From positions 1 to 6,031 of the forward strand of contig VEXC01000033.1 in the NCBI GenBank assembly GCA_009391225.1: DNA of 6,031 nt, given 5' to 3'. The position numbers and the translations under genes were made by a program. This document shows, in pieces, positions 1-4,998 of this stretch (the stretch's first letter is position 1; the number at the start of each line of letters is the position of its first letter). The notes beneath the pieces are model-generated. The model had not been told where the DNA came from and ran no database searches. It was given only the letters and a program-made list of their open reading frames with translations. This DNA comes from SAR202 cluster bacterium AC-647-N09_OGT_505m. GTDB lineage: Bacteria > Chloroflexota > Dehalococcoidia > UBA2985.

Positions 1-168
1 AGTACACAGATTTGTAAATAATTGAGTCTTTTCCACGACTAAATCAAACTTGTCAGATGCATCCTTTTGCATCGTAGGGGAGACATGGCTGTAGGTGTTG
101 AGTGTAGTCTCTATGTCCTTATGTCCTAGCCACCCAACGACCGCTTCTTCTATAGCGTATAGCGCTGA
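1..168 (-). pseudogene. Tyrosine recombinase (phage integrase family), C-terminal fragment
   Basis: The minus strand reads as the end of a tyrosine recombinase. The motif WLGHKDIETTLNTYSHV contains the LGH box, whose His is a catalytic residue, then the usual T-T-L spacing and the nucleophilic Tyr in TYSH. 'SPTMQKDA' follows, as is common after the catalytic Tyr. The frame is closed upstream by two consecutive TAA codons (174-169), so the catalytic domain with the first Arg and the HxxR motif, and the DNA-binding core domain, are missing. The frame is still open at base 1, so the C-terminus lies outside the window. Known for the family: these enzymes integrate and excise phages and islands, often at tRNA genes. 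I read this as a relic cut just 5' of the LGH box, probably by the rearrangement that put the LicD gene next to it. A frameshifted longer copy is excluded here because the adjoining upstream sequence is LicD. Confidence 0.8.
151..164. repeat. Short tandem duplication at the integrase/LicD junction
   Basis: TATAGCG occurs twice in direct tandem (151-157 and 158-164), just inside the 5' end of the recombinase fragment, about 42 bases from the LicD stop. It may be a junction scar or chance; seven bases is too short to decide. Confidence 0.35.
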
Positions 169-205
169 TTATTAGCAGTGATACTACTCTGAAGGCGCTC
201 CCGTA

Positions 206-1204
206 CTACGGTGAATCCAGTTTAGACAGCACAAATATTCTGCCTTCCGTTTGTGCAGGATTCGGCTCATATACGTACGATCTGTTCGGAGCTAGGATCT
301 CCTCGTAGAGTACCTCTTCGTGGTTGCCGTAGCTAACCACTATTGAGCATATGTCACCCATTTCATCACTTATGCCTGAGGCTATTGAGGAAGAGTATCC
401 TTTGGTTTTCAAATACAGCTTCGCGTATCCTTGCTTATTGGTCTTAAAACTCCCCAGCCCCACGATTCTGATGTTGGCCAGATCCACAGGTGACCCGTTA
501 TTATCAAGAACCTTCAGTCTTGTTACATTCCCCGGATAAAAGAACCCAGCAATTGCACGCTCTATCCTTTGCAGGAAGCCCAGTTTAGGTTCCATAGGAA
601 CATTGTCCACTACGTCTTTTGCATAGCCGAATCGCTTGGGAGTCTGCCAATCTGGGCCGTACTTGATCCTCAGGTATTCCTCTGGAGGATTGGGGACGAG
701 AAAGATGTCCCCTATGAAGTTTATCTCTTTCAACTGGTTGAAAAGCGTAACCGGAAGCCATATTCCGGGCCAATGGTAAATCTGTTCGTCGATGACCCGA
801 TGGAAGAGTATGTCCACTCTCATCATGTTCTTCAGCAATGTGGCGTAGATTATGCTGTCGGAAGATTCGCTTCGAACATAGTATCCATTTTCTTGGAATG
901 CTGCCAACAATGGTTCTACTGATTGCTCGGTGAACCCGTTGATTCCTAAAATAACGCCCAGATCCAGATCATCATCCCATGGGATAAAGGCGCTGTCCCT
1001 TATTGCACCAAGACAGGTTCCCTGGCGCAGAAAGAACTGCACTCCGCTGCGATCCATGACCTCCTTGACTTCGATAAGCAACTTTTCAGCGATGGCCACA
1101 TCCATTGGGGGAGTGGTTCTTGTCAGTCTGTTTTGAATTTCGGCGTCAGTACTATCGCTTGATTTCACAATAAATGTATCTCCTTGCCGTATTACCACCG
1201 CCAA
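206..1204 (-). CDS. LicD/fukutin-family phosphotransferase with C-terminal beta-sandwich-like domain
   Basis: The 332-residue product carries the LicD hallmark: GTCLGAIRD (residues 62-70) followed by WDDDLDLGV (76-84), the acidic nucleotide/metal site. RVDILF (129-134) and YGPDW (182-186) are the later family motifs. The family transfers phosphocholine or sugar/ribitol phosphates to cell-surface glycans; the substrate here cannot be read. Residues ~227-310 form a separate beta-rich segment with a carboxypeptidase-regulatory-like pattern ('VLDNNGSPVDLANIRI', 'KTNKQGYAKL'), unusual for LicD proteins. No signal peptide is seen. The start is TTG at 1204, with AGGGGG five bases upstream; GTG at 1198 is the alternative. 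The ATG at residue 34 has no ribosome site and would sit right at the domain edge. The stop is TAG. Repeat copy A, with a TATAAT, abuts the 5' end. The gene looks intact. Confidence 0.85.
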   Translation of the reverse strand: MAVVIRQGDTFIVKSSDSTDAEIQNRLTRTTPPMDVAIAEKLLIEVKEVMDRSGVQFFLRQGTCLGAIRDSAFIPWDDDLDLGVILGINGFTEQSVEPLLAAFQENGYYVRSESSDSIIYATLLKNMMRVDILFHRVIDEQIYHWPGIWLPVTLFNQLKEINFIGDIFLVPNPPEEYLRIKYGPDWQTPKRFGYAKDVVDNVPMEPKLGFLQRIERAIAGFFYPGNVTRLKVLDNNGSPVDLANIRIVGLGSFKTNKQGYAKLYLKTKGYSSSIASGISDEMGDICSIVVSYGNHEEVLYEEILAPNRSYVYEPNPAQTEGRIFVLSKLDSP

Positions 1205-1210
1205 ACCCGC

Positions 1211-1310
1211 CCCCTATTATAATCTGTCAGGGGTATGCCGCAGGGCAGGGGCAGTTGTGGAGGGAGCCGTGCGTGGATGCTGCGAGGATGCTACTAAGGC
1301 TTATAAGGCT
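1211..1310. repeat. Interspersed ~100-bp repeat, copy A
   Basis: It matches copy B (4121-4231) in the same orientation. Shared blocks in order: ATTATAA (from 1216), GTCAGGGGT (1226-1234), TGCCGC (1236-1241), GTTGTGG (1254-1260), a 23-base identical block (1271-1293) and GGCTTATAAGGCT (1298-1310). Small insertions and deletions separate the blocks. It lies between the propeller lipoprotein and the LicD gene, immediately 5' of LicD. No transposase, terminal inverted repeats or target duplication is visible. Confidence 0.8.
1216..1221 (-). promoter_or_regulatory. TATAAT -10-like box upstream of LicD gene
   Basis: This is an exact TATAAT on the minus strand, at the gene-proximal end of repeat copy A. 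No good TTGACA lies 16-18 bases further upstream. If it is a -10 box, transcription would begin near 1209, only about five bases before the TTG, so the AGGGGG at 1215-1210 would be mostly untranscribed and the mRNA nearly leaderless. Either the promoter or the ribosome-site reading must therefore be wrong. The same box next to another gene in copy B raises its credibility. Confidence 0.45.
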
Positions 1311-1414
1311 GTTGTGAGTTTGTGATGCAGATATAGTCTAATATCAGGAACCAGCATTGTCTAATCTAAAAGGAAATAATACCCTTTGCCTCTCGTAAAA
1401 GTTGCATCTCTGTC

Positions 1415-1438
1415 AGGTAATACCTTCTAGTACCACCT
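1415..1438 (-). terminator. Possible hairpin downstream of the propeller gene
   Basis: AGGTGGTAC and GTATTACCT can form a 9-bp stem with two G-U pairs around a 6-base loop, 45 bases past the TAA of the propeller gene. No T-run follows directly (a TTTT comes about 11 bases later), so this is a weak terminator candidate. The rest of 1311-1483 shows nothing else I can support. Confidence 0.25.
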
Positions 1439-1483
1439 AGTTACGGGGATTTGGTCGGCAAAATGTCGGCAATGGCGATAATG

Positions 1484-2728
1484 TTACTGAGTGACACTAA
1501 TTCTCTGAGCTTTGTAAAACCCGTAAGAAGGTCCTTTGTTTGAACCTGACCGGCCTTCGACAACTGACTCCATATCTGTATATTGAAGCTGCCAGACGAT
1601 TTCCCCATCTCGAGTAACCTCAATAATGAAAGGATACCCGGTGATTAGGACATTACCGTTAGGGAGCCTATCTACGTCCCTAATCGGCATCATAACTGGT
1701 TTTGCATCTGCAAGACTGACAGAAAAGCTATTTGCTATCTGGGGATACGGTGGCACAAAGCGCCAAACAATCTTGTTTGTATCAGGGTCAAACTCTAATG
1801 CCTCATGAGGCCTAACTTGGTTAGAGACCAATATATTCCCAGTACTAAGGAATTCTGGGTCGTGAGCATCAACCAGCATACTGTCTCCAAGGGTCCTTAC
1901 TAAGGAACCCTCAGAATTGACTTCTACCAACAAATCAAAATTTCTCGGACTGATTAAAGTATTACCATTCTCTAATCTCTCGACTGCATTGGTATGAGTC
2001 CATCCGTTCCGAGATAAGTTCACATACGGCTCTTTATTGAAATAATCTTTGGCGTACCATTGCCAGACTAATTCACCATCGGGAGTTACTTCTTTTGCTT
2101 GGGCATCTTCTAAACCGTCGTTATAACCAAATGCGTATAGAGTATTCCCATTGGCGAGTCGGTCAGCGTCATGGGAAACTTTTTCATCCATGTGGGACCA
2201 GACCACGTCACCTTCACTGGAAACCTCTACAATACCCTCCCCTGGCATAACCAGAAGAGTGTTTCCATTTGCTAGTCGTTCCACATCCTGCCCAGGATTG
2301 GTGTATTGCTTGAAGTCCTCCGCAAGAACATACTGCCACGTGACCTCCCCAAGCATGTTTACCTCAATGACCCTAGGACTGCCCACATGATGATGGTCCG
2401 ATAACAGCGTAGTACCGGGCCATACCTTCTCTGCGTTATAAACGGTGACTTCTATTGCCGAATCCTTCTGGCCGCGAACCATCGGCTGCAAAATTGGGGT
2501 AGGCGTATTTGTCGACTAGGGTACTACAGTACTAGCCGGCTTGGGTGGAAAAGTATTGGTTGGGCTAGGAATTGAAGTGGGTTGAGAGGCTCTTTCTTCC
2601 GTTAGCCTAACTTCTACCGTTGCGTCGATGTTGGAAGTAGGCTCTGCTGGAGCAGGGGCAGTAGAAGAACAAGCGAGCACAAGAATTCCAGTCAGCACCG
2701 TTAGAACTATTGGTAGTCTCATTCTCAT
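1484..2728 (-). pseudogene. Lipoprotein with arylsulfotransferase-like beta-propeller, split by an in-frame TAG
   Basis: A single frame of 415 codons is interrupted only by TAG at 2518-2516. The front part (70 residues) is a lipoprotein leader: MRMR, a hydrophobic stretch, lipobox VLAC with Cys20, then an IDATVEVRL segment and a Pro/Ser/Thr linker. The linker resumes after the TAG (STNTPTPI). The back part from TTG 2491 (335 residues) is a beta-propeller with repeated RLxNGNTL blades at about residues 72, 111, 172 and 275, plus STGNILV near 206. WTHTN (His166) and AHDP (His200) resemble the conserved His positions of arylsulfotransferases, which move sulfate between phenols. The start at ATG 2722 fits better than 2728, since AAGGGG lies 8 bases before it. 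A real nonsense mutation, readthrough or a sequencing error are all possible. Without readthrough the enzyme part would lack export. Confidence 0.8.
2516..2518 (-). other. In-frame amber codon inside the lipoprotein linker
   Basis: TAG separates the lipoprotein leader from the propeller without any change of frame. TAG is also the terminal stop of the LicD gene, the SDR remnant and the 20-residue peptide, so a genome-wide reassignment of TAG is unlikely. The codon falls in a disordered Pro/Thr linker, where an inserted residue would be tolerated. Confidence 0.85.
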
Positions 2729-2835
2729 TACCCCTTAATTACCTGCCGATCCCCATCAATCACGATACCACCATCTTCCCTAATCTGCCGAGCGTTCTCC
2801 CCCACCAGCCCCCTGTATTGGTATACCAGCAACAA
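2728..2835 (-). CDS. 35-codon ORF overlapping the lipoprotein start (uncertain)
   Basis: From TTG 2835 a 35-residue frame ends in TAA at 2730-2728, overlapping the first ATG of the lipoprotein by one base (TAATG). The C-terminal part, GENARQIREDGGIVIDGD, looks protein-like (charged, then a short beta-like run). I do not recognise it, and no ribosome site precedes the TTG. It overlaps the end of the HsdR fragment in another frame. It may be the tail of a lost gene joined at the deletion point, or a small translated leader coupling to the lipoprotein. It could also be chance. Confidence 0.3.
   Translation of the reverse strand: MLLVYQYRGLVGENARQIREDGGIVIDGDRQVIKG
2731..2736 (-). promoter_or_regulatory. 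Ribosome binding site of the lipoprotein
   Basis: AAGGGG lies two bases before ATG 2728 and eight before ATG 2722. The spacing favours the second ATG, giving a leader that begins MRLPIVL. Confidence 0.6.
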
Positions 2836-2947
2836 TCTCTATGGCACCAGCAGTCACTTCCCTCTTGACTGAATCCTCTGTCCAACCCCGAGAGTGAAGT
2901 GCTGGGTCTATCAGTTTTGCTCTTGTATCTGCTTCATTTAGTGCCAA
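2780..2947 (-). pseudogene. Type I restriction HsdR-like N-terminal fragment
   Basis: The minus strand encodes 'LALNEADTRAKLIDPALH' followed by 'SRGWTEDSVKREVTAGAIEI'. This matches the way the HsdR N-terminal nuclease domain of type I restriction enzymes (and related DEAD/DEAH helicase-restriction proteins) begins. An intact HsdR runs to roughly 800-1,100 residues; here about 45 recognisable residues remain. The frame stops at TAG 2782-2780, after a glycine-rich stretch where the family normally continues 'R.DY.LR'. The PD-ExK catalytic residues, helicase motifs and C-terminal region are absent, as are HsdM and HsdS. No ATG stands at the expected place: the frame simply continues upstream through Leu-Ala-Leu. 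It is a relic of a restriction system and cannot be functional. Confidence 0.75.
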
Positions 2948-3018
2948 GCTACTGCTTCCGCTTAAAGTATCTTGTGCCCGGTGAATTCGTAGACACCCCA
3001 GAAGCCGACACGGCAGTC

Positions 3019-3039
3019 ATTACCGACCCTAACGGTAAT
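3019..3039. repeat. Perfect 7-7-7 inverted repeat
   Basis: ATTACCG, a 7-base spacer (ACCCTAA), then CGGTAAT: a perfect palindrome with a spacer typical of tyrosine-recombinase core sites, 15 bases beyond the CCA of the tRNA remnant. It could equally be a small operator or an RNA hairpin; it lacks a T-run, so it is a poor terminator. The function is inferred from position only. Confidence 0.5.
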
Positions 3040-3053
3040 TCGTATCCAAAAAG

Positions 3054-3099
3054 TGGTGGCCCTGAGGGGATTCTAACCTCTGGCCCTCTGCTTGCAAAG
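3054..3099 (-). pseudogene. 3' half of a tRNA-Ala(TGC)-like gene, candidate attachment-site remnant
   Basis: Reading the minus strand from 3098, a TTTGCAA anticodon loop (TGC at 3096-3094) is followed by a GCAGA half-stem and a 5-base variable region. A T-arm comes next, with AGAGG / TTAGAAT / CCCCT, then CAGGGCC, discriminator A and CCA (3056-3054), and soon after a T-run (TTTTT). The lengths of all parts match a tRNA from position 32 onward. The 5' half is missing: no GGCCCTG acceptor strand or D-arm precedes it, and the sequence 5' of the loop pairs badly with the anticodon stem. T-loop position 56 is A instead of the invariant C, and the T-stem has one mismatch, so it is not functional. 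Such 3' halves are left where tyrosine-recombinase elements integrate into tRNA genes; this is a likely but unproven explanation. Confidence 0.6.
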
Positions 3100-3205
3100 T
3101 ACAGCTGAACCCTTTTGCCCAGTATAGCCTGTCACGAGTAGGCACATATCCATTCCAACAACTTCTAAGCAATACCACCATCAGCGTGGCGATGCAGAGC
3201 TAAGT

Positions 3206-4039
3206 TCAAGCTCTTTCATTCATTACCCTGGCTTGCCCGTCGCCAATCAGCGCGGCTAGCCTCTCCTCAAGCTCTGTACAAAACGATGTGGTCACCATGG
3301 GCATCTCTAGACGTGTCCGTTGGCCATGACCGGTAATCTCTAATTGGACAGAGTCCTGGCCAGGAAATTCCAGCAGAATCTGCATGGCTGATTGCAACTT
3401 ATGCGTGTCCTCCTCAGGGTTGCCGGTGTCTACCATGTTGATAAGCACAATACGTCGAGTTGTAGTGGCTTGCTTCACAAGATTCCAAAATTCCAATTCT
3501 TTACTCAAGAGACGTTCGATATATGCGTCGTCTCGCTCGACTGGCAGTAACAATGCGGGGTTATCTGGCCAGTAACACCAAAAGTCGAGCGAATCTAGAC
3601 CTGTGACTGCAAGGATGTGCTGCACTTGTCCATAGTAATAATCGGGAACGGAGCGGGATTGTGAGACCCTACGATACACAGAAGCACCGCATTTGATTTC
3701 TACTACCGCATCGTGGTTTGTGGATAGGCCATCGAGACTAGCGCGCAACCAGTCATATCTGGAACTCTGAACGCAAATAGGTCTCACATCTTTCCCTGTT
3801 TTTGTGATGTAGAGCTTGCGGGCTTCAGGTTCAAGCTTCGTTCCAAGTGCCATAGCTTTGTTTGGAACAGAGTCTAGTATTACTGGTCCGCGCTTCTCTT
3901 GTAAGAGCATCGAGGCACTCTCGAAGCGGTTCTCACCCATGATTGTCGAAGCCTCTGACGACCCTATTCCATTGTGGCGCCAGGCCAGCCACTGGCTAGT
4001 TCCTTGTTGGAGTTCCACGACGACAAAATTAGTATTCAC
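3206..4039 (-). CDS. YqaJ-type recombination exonuclease (lambda exonuclease superfamily)
   Basis: The 277 residues begin with the YqaJ signature 'QQGTSQWLAWRHNGIGSSEA' (residues 11-30). Then come ALGTKLEPEARKLY (64-77), the catalytic set SLDG (Asp103) and EIK (Glu114, Lys116), and YYYGQVQHILAVTGLD (134-149), where Gln-x-Gln-His is the usual later motif. These correspond to the Asp/Glu/Lys metal site of lambda exonuclease, which degrades the 5' strand of double-stranded DNA ends for annealing-type recombination. Residues ~190-277 are an extra region I cannot assign. The product is likely cytoplasmic, with no signal peptide. The start is GTG 4039, which shares its G with the TAG stop of the upstream micro-ORF. 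Its own ribosome site is poor (AGGA 12 bases away), so translation is probably coupled. No annealing protein (RecT/Erf/Bet) is in the window, and no phage structural gene either. The ORF looks intact, with all metal ligands present. Confidence 0.85.
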   Translation of the reverse strand: MNTNFVVVELQQGTSQWLAWRHNGIGSSEASTIMGENRFESASMLLQEKRGPVILDSVPNKAMALGTKLEPEARKLYITKTGKDVRPICVQSSRYDWLRASLDGLSTNHDAVVEIKCGASVYRRVSQSRSVPDYYYGQVQHILAVTGLDSLDFWCYWPDNPALLLPVERDDAYIERLLSKELEFWNLVKQATTTRRIVLINMVDTGNPEEDTHKLQSAMQILLEFPGQDSVQLEITGHGQRTRLEMPMVTTSFCTELEERLAALIGDGQARVMNERA

Positions 4040-4101
4040 TATCTAAGTGTCCTAATGAATACTGCTAGTAGCAGCAGTAGCGTTATGGCCTTCAGTTTCA
4101 T
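4039..4101 (-). CDS. 20-residue hydrophobic peptide upstream of and overlapping the nuclease gene
   Basis: ATG 4101 is preceded by AAGGGG at a 7-base spacing, a good ribosome site. The product has a basic front (MKLK), an uninterrupted hydrophobic core (ITLLLLLAVFI) and a basic tail (RTLR): a single short membrane-spanning or leader-like peptide. Its TAG overlaps the nuclease GTG by one base (TAGTG), the arrangement expected for translational coupling. A TATAAT lies 24 bases before the ATG, giving a plausible leader of ~17 bases. It may serve only as a coupling leader, may be a bona fide small membrane protein, or may be the relic of a longer signal peptide. No homologue is recognised. Confidence 0.5.
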   Translation of the reverse strand: MKLKAITLLLLLAVFIRTLR

Positions 4102-4120
4102 CTCATCGCCCCTTAACCCT

Positions 4121-4231
4121 CCCTCATTATAACCCGATAACCCGTCAGGGGTTTGCCGCGGGCTAGGGGCGGTTGTGGGAGGCGTGGATGCTGCGAGGAT
4201 GCTATTGGGTGCTATAGGGGCTTATAAGGCT
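4121..4231. repeat. Interspersed ~110-bp repeat, copy B
   Basis: It lies in the same orientation as copy A (1211-1310). ATTATAA starts at 4126, then GTCAGGGGT (4144-4152), TGCCGC (4154-4159), GTTGTGG (4172-4178), the 23-base identical block (4182-4204) and GGCTTATAAGGCT (4219-4231). Relative to A it has 8 more bases after TATAAT, fewer bases before the 23-mer and about 10 more after it. The order and orientation of all blocks are kept, and both copies end a few bases 5' of a coding start. The remaining gene-free bases 4232-4321 show nothing I can support. Confidence 0.8.
4126..4131 (-). promoter_or_regulatory. TATAAT -10-like box for the micro-ORF/nuclease pair
   Basis: This is an exact TATAAT at the gene-proximal end of repeat copy B. 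Transcription would start near 4118, leaving room for the AAGGGG ribosome site before ATG 4101. No clear TTGACA is found at the usual distance; the GC-rich repeat body lies there instead. It is more consistent with a working promoter than its counterpart in copy A. Confidence 0.5.
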
Positions 4232-4321
4232 ACTTGAGGCAGGGAAGGAGAGGCTTACCCGAGACAGTGTGCGTGATGCCACGCGGCAACTAGATGCTGT
4301 TGAGGCTTGCAGAATGGGCGC

Positions 4322-4684
4322 TCATTTAGCACGCCGCCATGCTCTACCACCGTATCCAAGTTCCTCGCTCGAATCTGTAGCCTCTGCTAGCTTCTGAGCG
4401 TTACGCCGAACCCATGCACGCACGGCCTCTACTGTGGCGTCTTCGTATGGTGCCAGACGCCGGACTAGGTCGGGTGCTAGAGACTCCCCCCGCTTATGGA
4501 TGTCCTGGCGTATTAGGGTGACCGCTCGCTCAAACCTGGTCTCCATATCTTCCAGTGGGTTGGTGTCGGGACTCAGGTGATTCCTGTAACGGGTTATGGC
4601 TAGAGCGGTAGCCATGCGAAGTGAACGCCCCAGCAGGCGTCTTGCCCCCCTAGTGACCAGCGCCCTCACGAGTAGGTTGAACAT
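4322..4684 (-). CDS. Hypothetical 120-residue basic helical protein
   Basis: I do not recognise this protein. The first ~35 residues are Arg-rich and amphipathic (LVRALVTRGARRLLGRSLRM), possibly membrane-associating but without a true transmembrane stretch or signal peptide. The middle (~45-100) is charged and strongly helical in character ('FERAVTLIRQDIHKRG', 'EAVRAWVRRNAQKLAEA'). The tail is Gly/Arg-rich and ends WRRAK. There are no cysteines, no metal motif and no recognisable HTH. ATG 4684 has GGAAG 11 bases upstream, a loose fit; the ATG at residue 24 is an alternative. The stop is TGA. It stands alone: 314 bases separate it from the SDR remnant, and about 220 bases with repeat B separate it from the micro-ORF. 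Amino-acid composition and length support a real gene, but a decayed remnant is possible. Confidence 0.55.
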   Translation of the reverse strand: MFNLLVRALVTRGARRLLGRSLRMATALAITRYRNHLSPDTNPLEDMETRFERAVTLIRQDIHKRGESLAPDLVRRLAPYEDATVEAVRAWVRRNAQKLAEATDSSEELGYGGRAWRRAK

Positions 4685-4862
4685 ATGATGTATATCTTCC
4701 CAGTTCTGCCCAATCCCCCATGGGACTCCTAGCCGTTAGGTTCTATCCACTCCGCATGAACATGTGCTTCATCCATGGGCGGTTGAGAACATTCCCAGTG
4801 TCATGTCAACTGCAAGATGTGGAAACTACTGACGGCCACATAGAGCTGATTGCGAGGGGATT

Positions 4863-4911
4863 CCTGACCCCCAATTGTTTACCTCCGAATTCGTAGGAGG
4901 GGGAATTCAGG
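4863..4911. repeat. Nested inverted-repeat element with two GAATTC sites
   Basis: CCTGACCCCC (4863-4872) can pair with GGGGG (4899-4903) plus TCAGG (4907-4911), leaving a 3-base bulge. Inside it, CCTCC (4882-4886) pairs with GGAGG (4896-4900) over a 9-base loop; the two stems compete for two G's. GAATTC occurs at 4887 and 4903. This lies in the 314-base gene-free stretch 4685-4998, which otherwise has only short spurious frames. It could be a palindromic repeat of the genome or a structured RNA; nothing shows transcription. Confidence 0.4.
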
Positions 4912-4957
4912 GCCATACCTTGTGAACCCGCTCTGGCAATAGGGAGTAGTCAGACAA

Positions 4958-4986
4958 CAAGATGAGAACGTGCTTGGGTCATCTTG
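4958..4986 (-). terminator. Hairpin downstream of the SDR remnant
   Basis: CAAGATGA and TCATCTTG form a perfect 8-bp stem around a 13-base loop, starting 12 bases after the TAG of the SDR gene. The minus strand continues TTGTCTG, only moderately T-rich, and the stem is AT-rich. The position favours a terminator; the sequence is not a strong one. Confidence 0.4.
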
Positions 4987-4998
4987 CATCAACGGCTA

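Noticed and set aside
569..922. Plus-strand ORF of 117 residues
   Set aside because: It lies antisense inside the LicD gene, whose motifs are clear; there is no recognisable protein pattern and no ribosome site.
2516..2518. Alternative genetic code with TAG as a sense codon
   Set aside because: TAG serves as the natural end of the LicD, SDR and micro-ORF frames in the same window, so general reassignment is unlikely; local readthrough remains open.
2899..3108. Plus-strand ORF of 69 residues with a hydrophobic front
   Set aside because: It runs through the tRNA remnant and opposite the HsdR fragment; the complementary strand explains the sequence better.
3030..3120. Complete tRNA-Ala
   Set aside because: The acceptor 5' strand and D-arm cannot be found, the anticodon stem is mispaired and T-loop C56 is replaced.
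3029..3181. Minus-strand ORF of about 50 codons after the nuclease stop
   Set aside because: It reads across the tRNA remnant, and its translation looks like a translated tRNA; no ribosome site.
4219..4335. Plus-strand frame through the end of repeat B containing LEAGKERLTRDS
   Set aside because: It is short, has no start signal, overlaps the 3' end of the 120-residue gene and is not retained in copy A beyond the repeat.
4804..4809. Minus-strand TTGACA as a -35 box for the 120-residue gene
   Set aside because: No TATAAT-like hexamer occurs at 16-18 bases, and the gene start is ~120 bases away.
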